Made by a program: the position numbers and the translations under genes. A DNA stretch of 64,000 bases from JBKPNX01 sp046732855 (GTDB taxonomy: Bacteria; Pseudomonadota; Alphaproteobacteria; Geminicoccales; Geminicoccaceae). The notes below the pieces were generated by a model. The model was not told the origin of the DNA and made no database searches. It was given only the letters and a program-made list of their open reading frames with translations. Below, piece by piece: positions 51,287 through 60,252 of the stretch (positions within the stretch are counted from its first letter, which is position 1; each line of letters opens with the position of its first letter). The stretch is taken from the NCBI GenBank assembly GCA_046732855.1, contig JBKPNX010000068.1, positions 12,284-76,283 of the forward strand, given 5' to 3'.

Positions 51287-52749
51287 GCCGCTGCTCCGCC
51301 CAGCTCGGCCAGCGCGGCCCTGACCTCGGCGGCGTCGTCGAACGGCAGCGCCCGGTCGCCGACGATCTGCCCGCTCTCGTGACCTTTGCCTGCGACCAGC
51401 AGCACGTCGCCGGCGTCCAGCGCCGCGACCGCGGCGCGGATCGCCGCGCGGCGATCGCCGATCTCGAGCGCGCCCGGGCAGCCGGGCAGAATCGCGCGCC
51501 GGATCGCGGCCGGGTCCTCGCTGCGCGGGTTGTCGTCGGTCACGAACACCAGGTCGGCGCGCGCCGCCGCCGCTTGACCCATTTGGGGCCGCTTGCCCGG
51601 ATCGCGATCGCCGCCGCAGCCGAACAGCGCGATCAGACGGTCGGCGGCATGCGGGCGCAAGGCGTCGAGCGCCTGAGCGAGCGCATCTGGCGTGTGGGCA
51701 TAGTCGACGAACACCTGGGCTCCTTTGGGATGGCCCGCGATCCGCTCGAGCCGGCCGCGCACGCCGCGCAGCCCGGCGAGCGCACCGAGCGCCGCCCCGG
51801 GCTCCGCGCCACATGCCAGGACGAGACCGAGCGCCGCCAGCGCGTTGGCCGCCTGGAAGCTGCCGACCAGAGCAAGGCGCGTTTCATGCTCCCGGCCATC
51901 GAGGGCCAGCTGCAGCTGCTGCCCGTCGGCGTCCGGCCTATGCGCGCGCAGGCGCAGCCGCTCGGCTTTCCTGCCGTAGTCGAGCACGACGATGCCGCGG
52001 TCACGACAGACCTCGGCCAACGGCGCGTACTCCGGCTGATCGGCGTTGAGCACGGCGACACCCTCGGACGGCAGGAGCTCGCTGAACAGCCGGCGCTTGG
52101 CGGCCAGGTATCCGGCGAAGCTGCCGTGATAATCGAAGTGGTCGCGTGAGAGATTGGTAAACGCCGCAGCGCGCAGGCGCACGCCGTCGAGACGGTGCTG
52201 ATCGAGCCCGTGACTCGAGGCCTCCAGCACCAGATGATCGACGCCTGCGGCGGCGACTTCGGCGAGCAGGGCATGCAGCTGGAGCGGGTCCGGCGTGGTC
52301 AGATTGCTCGATCTGCGCACCACGCCGGCATCCAGGCCGAGCGTCCCGAGCGAGCCTGCGGCGAGCCCGAGCCCGGTCCAGATCTGGCGGGTGAAACCGG
52401 CGACCGAGGTCTTGCCGTTGGTGCCCGTCACTGCGGCGATGCAGCGTGGCTGGCGCTCGAACAGGCGCGCTGCCATCAGCGCGAGCCGGCGGCGGGGATT
52501 GGCGTCGAGGATCAGCGGCACCGGCAGGGCCAGGCCGGCGAGCGACGGATCGCTCAGGACGGCTGCGGCGCCGCGCGCCACCGCATCGTCGATGAACGTT
52601 CTGCCGTCCGCCCGGCTGCCCGGCAGCGCCGCGAACAGGGTGCCCGCGCGCACGACCCGCGAATCCGCGGCGAGCGCCGTGATCTCGACCTCTTGCCAGC
52701 CGGCGCCCTGAACCGTCAGCCCTGGATCGAGCAGTCGGCGCAGCCGCAT
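51283..52749 (-). CDS. murE: UDP-MurNAc-L-Ala-D-Glu--meso-DAP ligase
   Basis: It adds the third stem residue. The 488-residue Mur ligase has DSRVVRAGTLFAALPGSRAD, P-loop AVTGTNGKTSVAGFTRQIW, TTPDPLQLHALLAEVAAAG, and EASSHGLDQHRLDGVR. The DNPRSEDP motif (read as VTDDNPRSEDPAAI) recognises meso-diaminopimelate rather than lysine, as expected for a Gram-negative. ATG 52749 lies 34 nt inside ftsI, an unusually long overlap in this cluster, giving MRLRRLLDPG. A later start would cut conserved sequence only slightly. Confidence 0.96.
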   Translation of the reverse strand: MRLRRLLDPGLTVQGAGWQEVEITALAADSRVVRAGTLFAALPGSRADGRTFIDDAVARGAAAVLSDPSLAGLALPVPLILDANPRRRLALMAARLFERQPRCIAAVTGTNGKTSVAGFTRQIWTGLGLAAGSLGTLGLDAGVVRRSSNLTTPDPLQLHALLAEVAAAGVDHLVLEASSHGLDQHRLDGVRLRAAAFTNLSRDHFDYHGSFAGYLAAKRRLFSELLPSEGVAVLNADQPEYAPLAEVCRDRGIVVLDYGRKAERLRLRAHRPDADGQQLQLALDGREHETRLALVGSFQAANALAALGLVLACGAEPGAALGALAGLRGVRGRLERIAGHPKGAQVFVDYAHTPDALAQALDALRPHAADRLIALFGCGGDRDPGKRPQMGQAAAARADLVFVTDDNPRSEDPAAIRRAILPGCPGALEIGDRRAAIRAAVAALDAGDVLLVAGKGHESGQIVGDRALPFDDAAEVRAALAELGGAAA

Positions 52750-54470
52750 CCGTGCTCTCCCGGATCGGGGTCAGCCCAACTTGCACCGGCGATCGCCGAG
52801 AAGTGCGGTTCTGTGTGCCCGGTCCGCTGCTCGACCGCCTGCTGCACGTGCAGGCGTTCGCGGAACCAGGGCTCGACCTCGGGACCGGCCGGAGGCAGGC
52901 CGAGCAGCGGTCCGATCCGGCCGATGATCCGGCCGACGGTCGGCGCCGCGGTCCAGCCGCCGTGCGCCTGATTGTAGGTGCTCGCGTCGCCCTTGGGCTC
53001 ATCGAGGGTGACCAGCACGACGTAGCGCGGCCGGTCGATCGGAAAAGCGGCGACGAAAGAGGCCATGATGCCACCGCCGCGGTAACCCCCGTGACTGACC
53101 TTGTCGGCGCTGCCAGTCTTGCCGCCAATCAGATAGCCAGGCACCGCCGCCTGCCTGCCGGTCCCCTCGGCCACGATCAGCCACATCAGCCAGCGCAGCT
53201 TGGCTGCGGTCGCGGCGGAGACGGGAGCCGCCGCTGACGGCGGCACTGCGTCTGCCACGAGGTGGGCGCGGGGCCGTGGTCCGGCGCAGATCGCCGCGGC
53301 GACCGCGTCCACGGTCTGCAAGGGGGACACCGCGATGCCGTGGCCGTACGCCGCGGTCACCGTGTTGATCGGCCGCCACGGCGACGGCGCCTGCGGTTCC
53401 CCGACCTCGGGCAACTGAATCGGAAAGCGATCGAGCAGCCCGAGGCGCGCGAAATAGGCGCGCTGGCGCTCGGTGCCCAGCTCATAGGCCATCTTCGCCG
53501 CGCCGATGTTCGAGGAGAAGGCCAGGATCTCGGGCACGCTCAGCCAGCGGCGTTTGGCGTGGAAGTCGTGGATCCGATGGCGCCCGACCTGCAGCGGCTG
53601 GCTGGCGTCGTAACCGCCGGCAATGTCGACCACGCCGGCATCCAGCGCCATCGCCACGGCGAACAGCTTGAACAGCGAGCCAAGCTCGTAGGTGCCCTGG
53701 GTGTTTCGATTGAAGCGGGCGACGGACGACGACTGCCAGTAACGGTTGGGATCGAAGTCCGGCAGGCTGACCATGGCCAGGATCTCGCCGGAGCGGGCGT
53801 CGAGCACGAGGCCGGTGCCGCCCAACGCGCGAAATCGCTCGACCGCATGCGCCAGCTCGCTGCGCACCGCCTCCTGCACGCCGAGATCGATGGTGAGCGC
53901 GAGCGGCCCCGCCGCGGCGCCGGGTCCGCTCAGTCGATCCTGGAAGCTGTATTCGATTCCCGCGAGACCCTGGTTCTCGACGCCGACATAGCCCACGAGG
54001 TGCGACATCAGCTCGCGCTGGGGATAGACCCGGTGCCATTCGGTGCGAAAACCGATGCCGGGCAGGCCGAGCCGTACCACCGCGCGCCGCTCGGCTTCCG
54101 GCAGGTGTCGCTTGAGCCAGACGAAGCGGCGCGGCGCGGTCAGGCTGACGAGCAGCTGATCACGATCGACATCGGCCAGTACGCTCGCCAGCTGGCTCGC
54201 CGTGGCCGCGGGGTCGAGCACTTCCGCCGGGTCGGCGAACAGTGAGGTCTTGGGATAGTCGGTCGCGATCAGGCCGCCGTTGCGGTCGACGATGTCGGCG
54301 CGCCTGACGCTCTGGGGCACGGCGACGCCTTGCGCTTCGGTCGCGGCATCGACCGACATCAGCGCGAGGTCGACCAGACGCAGGCCAAGTGCGACGAAGG
54401 CGACGACGAAGACGCCACCGACCAGGCGCAGGCGGCGGCGCGCGGCGGACAGCTGCGCGTCACGGCTCAC
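52716..54470 (-). CDS. ftsI: Peptidoglycan D,D-transpeptidase FtsI (PBP3)
   Basis: This septal class B penicillin-binding protein crosslinks peptide stems with FtsW. In 584 residues it has an N-terminal transmembrane helix (about residues 17-34) and a pedestal domain (RRADIVDRNGGLIATD). The transpeptidase domain has the active-site Ser in ELGSLFKLF (S-x-x-K), the SxN motif in FSSNIGAAK and KTGS in IGGKTGSADK. The C-terminal tail after the domain is short and Cys-containing (CGCADC), lying in the overlap with murE. The start is GTG 54470, overlapping the end of ftsL by 11 nt. Confidence 0.95.
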   Translation of the reverse strand: MSRDAQLSAARRRLRLVGGVFVVAFVALGLRLVDLALMSVDAATEAQGVAVPQSVRRADIVDRNGGLIATDYPKTSLFADPAEVLDPAATASQLASVLADVDRDQLLVSLTAPRRFVWLKRHLPEAERRAVVRLGLPGIGFRTEWHRVYPQRELMSHLVGYVGVENQGLAGIEYSFQDRLSGPGAAAGPLALTIDLGVQEAVRSELAHAVERFRALGGTGLVLDARSGEILAMVSLPDFDPNRYWQSSSVARFNRNTQGTYELGSLFKLFAVAMALDAGVVDIAGGYDASQPLQVGRHRIHDFHAKRRWLSVPEILAFSSNIGAAKMAYELGTERQRAYFARLGLLDRFPIQLPEVGEPQAPSPWRPINTVTAAYGHGIAVSPLQTVDAVAAAICAGPRPRAHLVADAVPPSAAAPVSAATAAKLRWLMWLIVAEGTGRQAAVPGYLIGGKTGSADKVSHGGYRGGGIMASFVAAFPIDRPRYVVLVTLDEPKGDASTYNQAHGGWTAAPTVGRIIGRIGPLLGLPPAGPEVEPWFRERLHVQQAVEQRTGHTEPHFSAIAGASWADPDPGEHGCGCADCSIQG

Positions 54471-54867
54471 GATGCAGCGCCTCGGCCATGGAGACGAGAG
54501 GCAACGTCAGCTGCGGCGGCTTCAGGCGGAGCTCAACTTCCGCCCCGGATGGCAGACGCGCGCGCAGACGCTGCCCGGCTTCCTGCGTGTCCCCCTGGCG
54601 CGGCAGGTCGGCGATGGTCATGATCTGCGTTGGTTTCGCGGGACGCAGATTGAGATGCGACGCGGCGAGACGCGCGATCCGTCCCGGCTGCTCGAGCGTC
54701 GCCCATTCGGCGCGCAAGCGATGCAGGCGGCTTTGCTCGACCGCGATCACCGCCTGCTGATGCTGCAATTCGCCCTCCAGCCGGTTCACCCGTTCCTTCA
54801 TCAGGTACAGACCGCACGCCGCGAGCAGCGCAAGGGCCAGTCCGCCCAAACCGAGTTTGGCGCTCAT
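54460..54867 (-). CDS. ftsL: Cell division protein FtsL
   Basis: This is a small bitopic divisome protein that works with FtsB and FtsQ. The 135-residue protein has one transmembrane helix (about residues 6-22, GLGGLALALLAACGLYL) followed by a leucine-zipper-like coiled coil (NRLEGELQHQQAVIAVEQSR). Then comes the FtsL-type segment RIARLAASHLNLRPAKPTQI. FtsL evolves fast, so the call rests on size, topology and position between rsmH and ftsI. Its ATG overlaps the rsmH stop as ATGA. Confidence 0.88.
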   Translation of the reverse strand: MSAKLGLGGLALALLAACGLYLMKERVNRLEGELQHQQAVIAVEQSRLHRLRAEWATLEQPGRIARLAASHLNLRPAKPTQIMTIADLPRQGDTQEAGQRLRARLPSGAEVELRLKPPQLTLPLVSMAEALHREP

Positions 54868-55838
54868 GACACGGGCTCCCGCGCCACGACGCGCTCGGCC
54901 CAGCGCAGGCGGGCGGACCGTGCTCTGGGGTTGGCCGCGATCTCCGCAGGCCCGGGCCGCAGCGCTCGCCTGGCCGGGCGCCGCCACCGCGGTACGGCTG
55001 AACTCGCGACCATCGGTTGGTGGCGCGATGGCCGCGGCGCGGCGTCGCTGCGCTCGGCGAGGAAGCGCTTCACGATGCGATCCTCTAAGGAGTGGAACGC
55101 CACCACGACGAGTCGGCCGCCCGGCGCGAGCAGCGCCTCAGCGGCAGGCAGCGCGCGCTCGAGCTCGCCCAGCTCGTCGTTGACGTGGATGCGCAACGCC
55201 TGGAAGGTTCTGGTCGCCGGATCGATCCGGCCCGAGCGGCCGCCGACCACGCCGGCAACCAGCTCTGCGAGCTCCTGGGTGCGCTCGAGCGGCCGGCGCT
55301 GCCGCAGCCGGACAATCGCCTTGGCGATACGCCGGGCGGCAGGCTCTTCGCCGTATCGCATCAAGATCTCGATCAAGGTGTCGAGATCGGCGCGGTTGAC
55401 CACCTCGGCGGCAGTGAGCCCCGCGCTCGACATGCGCATGTCCAGCGGACCGTCCAGCGCGAATGAAAAGCCGCGCGCGGCGTCGCCGAGCTGCATGAAG
55501 GAGACGCCCAGGTCGAGAACCACGCCGTCGAGCTGGTGCACGCCATGCCCGCCGAGCAGCTCGAGCATGTCGCCAAAGCGACCCTCGAGCATGGTGAAGT
55601 TTGGCCAGCTGGCGGCCAGCTCATGCCCCTCCGCCACTGCCGCCGGATCGCGATCGATCGCGAACACGCGCGCCGCGCCTGCCTGCAAGATCGCCCGGGT
55701 GTATCCGCCGGCGCCGAACGTGGCGTCGAGATAGACCCCGTCGTCGCGCACGGCGAGCGCGGCGAGCATTTCCCGCACCAGTACCGGGTCGTGCCCCGGT
55801 GCGCACGCCCGCGACGTGCTGCTGTCGTCCGAAGTCAA
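54864..55838 (-). CDS. rsmH: 16S rRNA m4C1402 methyltransferase RsmH (MraW)
   Basis: It N4-methylates C1402 of 16S rRNA and typically heads the division/wall cluster. The protein has HDPVLVREMLAAL, SAM motif LDATFGAGGYTRAIL, FAIDRDPAA, the family block DGVVLDLGVSFMQL, RGFSFALDGPLDMRM, and the C-terminal FHSLEDRIVKRFL. The start is uncertain. TTG 55838 gives 324 residues, a normal size; TTG 55890-55892 has a better purine-rich site (GTGGAG) and gives 342. No ATG is available in a plausible place. No mraZ gene precedes it. Confidence 0.94.
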   Translation of the reverse strand: MTSDDSSTSRACAPGHDPVLVREMLAALAVRDDGVYLDATFGAGGYTRAILQAGAARVFAIDRDPAAVAEGHELAASWPNFTMLEGRFGDMLELLGGHGVHQLDGVVLDLGVSFMQLGDAARGFSFALDGPLDMRMSSAGLTAAEVVNRADLDTLIEILMRYGEEPAARRIAKAIVRLRQRRPLERTQELAELVAGVVGGRSGRIDPATRTFQALRIHVNDELGELERALPAAEALLAPGGRLVVVAFHSLEDRIVKRFLAERSDAAPRPSRHQPMVASSAVPRWRRPARRALRPGPAEIAANPRARSARLRWAERVVAREPVS

Positions 55839-55938
55839 CGGCCCGCAATCCTGTGGCCCAATGACTTCGATCTCGCCATGACCCTCGAACAAAACCGCTC
55901 CACCCCGACGTCCTCGCTCCCCGTTTCGCCGGCGCAAT

Positions 55939-56334
55939 GGGGTCCCGGACTGAGCGGCTTCAGCCGGGTCCGGCTTGGTCCAATACGCCCGGTGGGATCA
56001 TTCGCAGCCGACTTCATTGGCTATTTGCAGATAGCGTCACCCGTACCGCCGCGAACATTTGGTGACGACTTGAGCGTCACAACTTAGATTTGTATGCGGG
56101 GGCCGATTTCACCCTAGAGTTACCGTTGTCCGCAGTCAAGGCCCATCTGCAAGAACGCCCGATAATCTACTGAATCGGGAACACAAAGTCCGATGAGGCG
56201 ACAACAACTGGCGGATCGGCCGACCAAGCCAGGCAAGACGAGCGGCAAAACCCCGGCCGCAGCACTTTCGTTAGATCGACCTGTTCTGGTTTTGTTCTTG
56301 AGCTATCAGTGACCAGCGCGATCGCCCGCCGGCC
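55939..56334. promoter_or_regulatory. Gene-free region between rsmH and rnpB
   Basis: About 400 bp upstream of the minus-strand division cluster and downstream of rnpB. No mraZ or other gene was found in any frame. An inverted repeat GTGACG-N7-CGTCAC lies at 56062-56080 and could be a terminator stem for rnpB or an operator. The main promoter of the division cluster is expected here, but no convincing -35/-10 pair stands out. Confidence 0.45.
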
Positions 56335-56733
56335 GGGTCAGGCAGCCTGTAAGCCGGGTTCTGTCCCCGCCACCCAAGTCGGGCGACGGGGGATGGCCAT
56401 TCCTCTAGGGCGGCCGTTGCCGGACGCCTCGCGCGACCTACCCGGACGACTGGCCCGGAAACCGGCCTTCCCGCCGCAGCGGAAGCGTCGCCCCTACTTG
56501 GTCTTGCTCCCGGTGGGGTTTACCGTGCCGTCGCCGTTACCGGCGCCGCGGTGCGCTCTTGCCGCACCCTTTCACCCTCACCCGCAGGTCCCTTGTCCCC
56601 GGCGGGCAGACTGCTCTCTGTGGCACTTTCCCTGGGGTTGCCCCCGCCGGGAATTACCCGGCACCGCGTTTCCGTGGAGCCCGGACTTTCCTCCCCCGGG
56701 AATCCCGGGAGCGGCCATCCGGCCACCTGACCC
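56335..56733 (-). ncRNA. rnpB: RNase P RNA, bacterial class A
   Basis: This is the catalytic RNA that trims tRNA 5' leaders. On the minus strand the ends GGGUCAGG (56733-56726) and CCUGACCC (56342-56335) pair as helix P1. Near the 5' end is GGAGGAAAGUCCGGGCUCC, the conserved CR-I segment. It is followed by GGGUAAUUCCCGG, AGGGAAAGUGCCACAGAGA and ACCGCGGCGCCGGUAACGGC. The 3' side has GACAGAACCCGGCUUACAGG. The total of about 399 nt matches type A molecules. Exact ends may be off by a few bases. It lies 39 bp downstream of the amidase gene and may be transcribed from its own promoter. Confidence 0.96.
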
Positions 56734-56772
56734 AGGATAGATGTCGCGCGATCAGGACCAGGTTTCAAGCGA

Positions 56773-57462
56773 TCACAGCAGCGCAAGCAGGCCGTCGAGA
56801 CGCGCCAGCGTCGCGCGATCCGGCCGACCGTCGACTCGCGCCGGCCGGAAATGGCGCTGGAATGCCTGAACGACTCGCCGCGTCGGCGCGTCGAGCCGGC
56901 CGCTCGGCGCCACCTCATAGCCGAACCGGGCGAGCTCCGCCTGCACCAGCCCGACGGGACGCGCCTTGCCCGGTCCAGGCTGCGGCCACAGCCCGACCCC
57001 CGCGGCGGCGAGTCGCGCCCAATCGAACAGCTCGCCGGGATCCTGCTTGCGCGCGGGCGCCACATCGCTGTGCGCGAGCACGCGGCGCGGCGTGATCGGC
57101 CAGCGGGCCAGGATCCCCTGGCACAGCTCGACGCAGGCTTCGTATTGGGCGTCCGTGAACGGCCGATAACCCCATTCGTGCCCCGGATTGACCAGCTCGA
57201 TCCCGATCGAGCAGTCATTGAGCCCCGCACGCGCCGCCCACGCGCTGACGCCGGCATGCCAGGCGCGGCGCTCCTCCGGCACGAGCTGAAGGACGTCGCC
57301 ATCCTCATCGATCAGGTAGTGAGCGCTCACCTTGGCCTGGGGATCGCGCAGGCGCGCAAGCGCCGCGGCGGCGGTCGGCATGCCCGTGTAGTGCAGGATC
57401 AGGATGTCGATCGGGCAGCCGGACGGCCGATCGTCGGCGTTCGGCGACCAGTGCCGCCGCAT
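56773..57462 (-). CDS. N-acetylmuramoyl-L-alanine amidase (AmpD/AmiD-like) with peptidoglycan-binding domain
   Basis: It cleaves the MurNAc-L-Ala bond of peptidoglycan fragments. The 229-residue Amidase_2 protein has zinc His in DILILHYTG, RRAWHAGVSAWAAR, GLNDCSIGIELVNPGHE, and the terminal zinc/catalytic residues in LAHSDVAPARKQDPGELFDW. A C-terminal peptidoglycan-binding-1 helical repeat (LARFGYEVAPSGRLDAPTRR) follows. No signal peptide is evident, which favours cytosolic recycling of anhydro-muropeptides over a periplasmic role, although an upstream signal could be missed. It sits 14 bp after the TIGR02302 gene in the lysA operon. Confidence 0.92.
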   Translation of the reverse strand: MRRHWSPNADDRPSGCPIDILILHYTGMPTAAAALARLRDPQAKVSAHYLIDEDGDVLQLVPEERRAWHAGVSAWAARAGLNDCSIGIELVNPGHEWGYRPFTDAQYEACVELCQGILARWPITPRRVLAHSDVAPARKQDPGELFDWARLAAAGVGLWPQPGPGKARPVGLVQAELARFGYEVAPSGRLDAPTRRVVQAFQRHFRPARVDGRPDRATLARLDGLLALL

Positions 57463-57476
57463 GCGCGGCGATGTGC

Positions 57477-60239
57477 TCAGAAGCGCTGCAGCAGCCGGTT
57501 CAGATACTCCAGCTCCTGCGTGGGCCGATGCCGCTGGCCGGCCCGGCGGTACAATTCCTCGAGGATCGCGCGGGCCTTGCCGAGGTCGAGCTCAGACGGC
57601 ACCCGCTCGCCCCACAGATCCGCGCCGCCCTGATTGTACATCGAACGGCCCAGCGGGTCGCGATTGTTGGGCGCTTGGCCGAACTGCTGGCCGGGCATCT
57701 GGCCCTGACCCTGGCCGTACATGCGCTGCATCTCCTGCATCATGGCTTGGCCGCCCTGGCGCAGCTGATCCAGCGCCTGCGTCTCCGGATCCAGCGCCGC
57801 GCCGGGCTCGCCCTGCTGCAGGGCGTCGCGGGCCTGGCGCATCGCCAGCTCGGCCTCGCCCAGCGCTCGGGGGAGCTGCGCCCCAGCCTCGCCGATCGCC
57901 GCCATCAGATCGCCGAGGGCGCGTCGCAGCGCCTCCTGCTCGGCAGCGAGCTGGCCCATCTGGCCGCCCGGCTGCATGCCCTTGCCCATCTGACCCGGCT
58001 GCTGCCCCGGCTGCATCCCGCCCATCTGACCTTGCTGCTGGCCCTGCTCGCCTTGTTGGCCCTGCTCGCCCGGTTGACCCTGCTGCCCTTGCTGCGCTTC
58101 TTGACCCTGCTCGCCCTGTTGGCCTTGTTGGCCCTGCTGCCGCGACAAGCCGAAGGTCTGATCCAGGAGCTCCTGCTGGCGCTGAATCATCTGCTGCAGC
58201 TGGCTCATCATCTGCTGCCCCTGCTGCATCTGCCCGTTCTGCGCTGTCTGCAGGTTCTCCAAGAGCTGCTGCAGCTGCGCCAGCATCTGCTGCGCCGCTT
58301 CGCGCGCGCCCGTGCGCACCATCTCGCGGATCGCATCCAGCATCTGCTGCAGGTCCTGCTGCTCGATCTGAATGGCATTGGGATCGAGCGGCATCTCGGG
58401 TTGCTGCTCGGCCATCTGCTGCGCCTGCTGCATCATCGCCTGGAGGAACTCGTTCAGAGCCCGCTCCAGTTCGGACATGAGCCGCTCCAGCTCCTCATCG
58501 CTGGCGCCCTGCTCGAGCGCCTGCCGCAGGGCATCCTGGAGCTCGCGCAGCTCCCGCTCGGCAAGGGACAGGCGCCCATCCTCGAGGTGCAGCGCCGTGT
58601 CCCACAGCAGCTCGAGGACGTCGTTCAGGGCAGCTTGCTGCTCGTTCTGCGGCGCGGGCGCGCTCTGCTGAGCCTGCTCACCCGGCTGCTTCTGCTCGCC
58701 CTGCTCGGCCTCGACGCCCTGCTGGCCATCGCGGCCCGGCTCAGATTGCGCTCCGGGGCTTTGCTCGGGGCGTCCGCCGCGCTCGGCGGGCAGACGCTGC
58801 TCCAGTTCCGGCTTGGCGCGCAATCGCGCATCGTCGAGCAGCCGCGCGACTGCCGAGTTGAGGGCGAGATACACCGCGTCATCGTATTGATACGCATCCG
58901 GCGCCCGCGCGATCTCGTCGAGCGCCTGCGCGACCTCCCCGCCCTCCTCAGGCGTCACCGCCAGGTGCTGGCGCTGTTCGATCAACGCGCGCGCCACCGG
59001 ATGCTGGAATTCCCGGGCGGGCAGGACCAGCTCCTGCGGCTCGCTCAGACCGCGCTGGTCGAGCGCATCCAGCGCCTCCAGCCGGACGATCACCGGCAGG
59101 CCGGCCCAGGGGTGCGGGGTCAGGTCGAGGAACGACGAATCATCCAGCTGGGTGTTGCCGCCCGCGGGGCGCATCAGCTCGATCCGCTCCGGCTCCTCGC
59201 CTTCGCCAGGGCGGGCGAGCAGCAGGGCGATGCTGACCACCCCATAGTCGTCGCTCGCCTGGAAATGGGACCGCAGCACGCCGCGATGCGTTGCGGCCGG
59301 CGGCTCGGCGAACGCGATCTTGGGCGCGGCATCGGGTACCGCCTGGATCATCCAGGTGTTCAGCACCTCGCCGGATCCCGTGATCGAAAGCTGCCCCGAG
59401 CGGTCGATCGTGAAGCGGGCTTCGGCGCTGTCCTCGCCAATTGCCTTGAATTCATGTTGCGCGTCATCGAGGGCGAGCGAAAAGCGATCGACGGCGCCGC
59501 GGAAGTGATGCAGCTGCGCCAGCACCTCGCTGCCGGCCGGCACGCTGATGTTGGCCGGGTCCGCAGCGGCGGTCCGACCGGACGTGGGTGTCTCCAGGCG
59601 CAGCGGCGGCCGCCCGGTGTAGGTCGGCGGCGTGACCCAGACGATCGTCTCGACTGGCAGACGGGCGGTGCGATCGCGGTGGTCCAGCTCGAACGCCCGG
59701 CCCAGCCGCTCCGGCGCCATGCCGCCGGCCTGGACCAAGGCGACCAGCAGCAGAAGAACCATCGCGGCGCGCAGCGCCCACGGGTCGCGCCGCGGCAGAT
59801 CGGAGCGCGGCGGCCCGACCTTCAAGCCCCGTACCGTCTGGCGCAGCCGTTCCAGATGGCGCCGCCACAGCAGCCGGGTGGCGCCGTCCTCAGCGCCGCC
59901 CGAGAGCCGATCGCCGAGCGAGCGCAACGGCTGGTGCGGCAGCCGGTTGGTCCGCTCCAGGCGGCGCAGCCCCGCGATGTGATCCGGCCAGCGCCAGGCG
60001 TGCCAGGCAAGCCAGCCGGTCCACGCCAGCCCGGTGAGGAACGCGAGCAGCCCGAGCGCGTGCAACCATGCCGGCAGCATCGCCCAGATCCCGAACAGGC
60101 TGATCACCAGGAAGGCGCCGATCACCATCAGAGTCGGCCACGCGGCCGACCACGCGGTCTCGAACCCGCCGGCGAGCCGCGCCAGCGCGACCCGATGACG
60201 AAATCCCCAGCTCCCTCGAGGATCGGCATCGCCGGTCAT
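57477..60239 (-). CDS. TIGR02302 (DUF4175) family membrane protein
   Basis: This 920-residue protein belongs to an alphaproteobacterial family of unknown function, regularly found next to lysA. The N-terminus has two hydrophobic helices (about residues 33-50 and 56-74) and another near 160-180. An extracytoplasmic region follows with VETIVWVTPPTYTGRPPLRL, and from about 500 to 800 a Gln/Glu/Met-rich helical and low-complexity region (QGQQGQQGEQGQ-type tracts). The C-terminus has the family's DPLGR and VPSELDLGKARAILEELYRR. ATG 60239 has AGGGGG about 6 bp upstream; an in-frame GTG 10 codons earlier would overlap lysA. A role at the envelope is likely but unproven. Confidence 0.9.
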   Translation of the reverse strand: MTGDADPRGSWGFRHRVALARLAGGFETAWSAAWPTLMVIGAFLVISLFGIWAMLPAWLHALGLLAFLTGLAWTGWLAWHAWRWPDHIAGLRRLERTNRLPHQPLRSLGDRLSGGAEDGATRLLWRRHLERLRQTVRGLKVGPPRSDLPRRDPWALRAAMVLLLLVALVQAGGMAPERLGRAFELDHRDRTARLPVETIVWVTPPTYTGRPPLRLETPTSGRTAAADPANISVPAGSEVLAQLHHFRGAVDRFSLALDDAQHEFKAIGEDSAEARFTIDRSGQLSITGSGEVLNTWMIQAVPDAAPKIAFAEPPAATHRGVLRSHFQASDDYGVVSIALLLARPGEGEEPERIELMRPAGGNTQLDDSSFLDLTPHPWAGLPVIVRLEALDALDQRGLSEPQELVLPAREFQHPVARALIEQRQHLAVTPEEGGEVAQALDEIARAPDAYQYDDAVYLALNSAVARLLDDARLRAKPELEQRLPAERGGRPEQSPGAQSEPGRDGQQGVEAEQGEQKQPGEQAQQSAPAPQNEQQAALNDVLELLWDTALHLEDGRLSLAERELRELQDALRQALEQGASDEELERLMSELERALNEFLQAMMQQAQQMAEQQPEMPLDPNAIQIEQQDLQQMLDAIREMVRTGAREAAQQMLAQLQQLLENLQTAQNGQMQQGQQMMSQLQQMIQRQQELLDQTFGLSRQQGQQGQQGEQGQEAQQGQQGQPGEQGQQGEQGQQQGQMGGMQPGQQPGQMGKGMQPGGQMGQLAAEQEALRRALGDLMAAIGEAGAQLPRALGEAELAMRQARDALQQGEPGAALDPETQALDQLRQGGQAMMQEMQRMYGQGQGQMPGQQFGQAPNNRDPLGRSMYNQGGADLWGERVPSELDLGKARAILEELYRRAGQRHRPTQELEYLNRLLQRF

Positions 60240-60252
60240 GCTGTTCCCCCTC

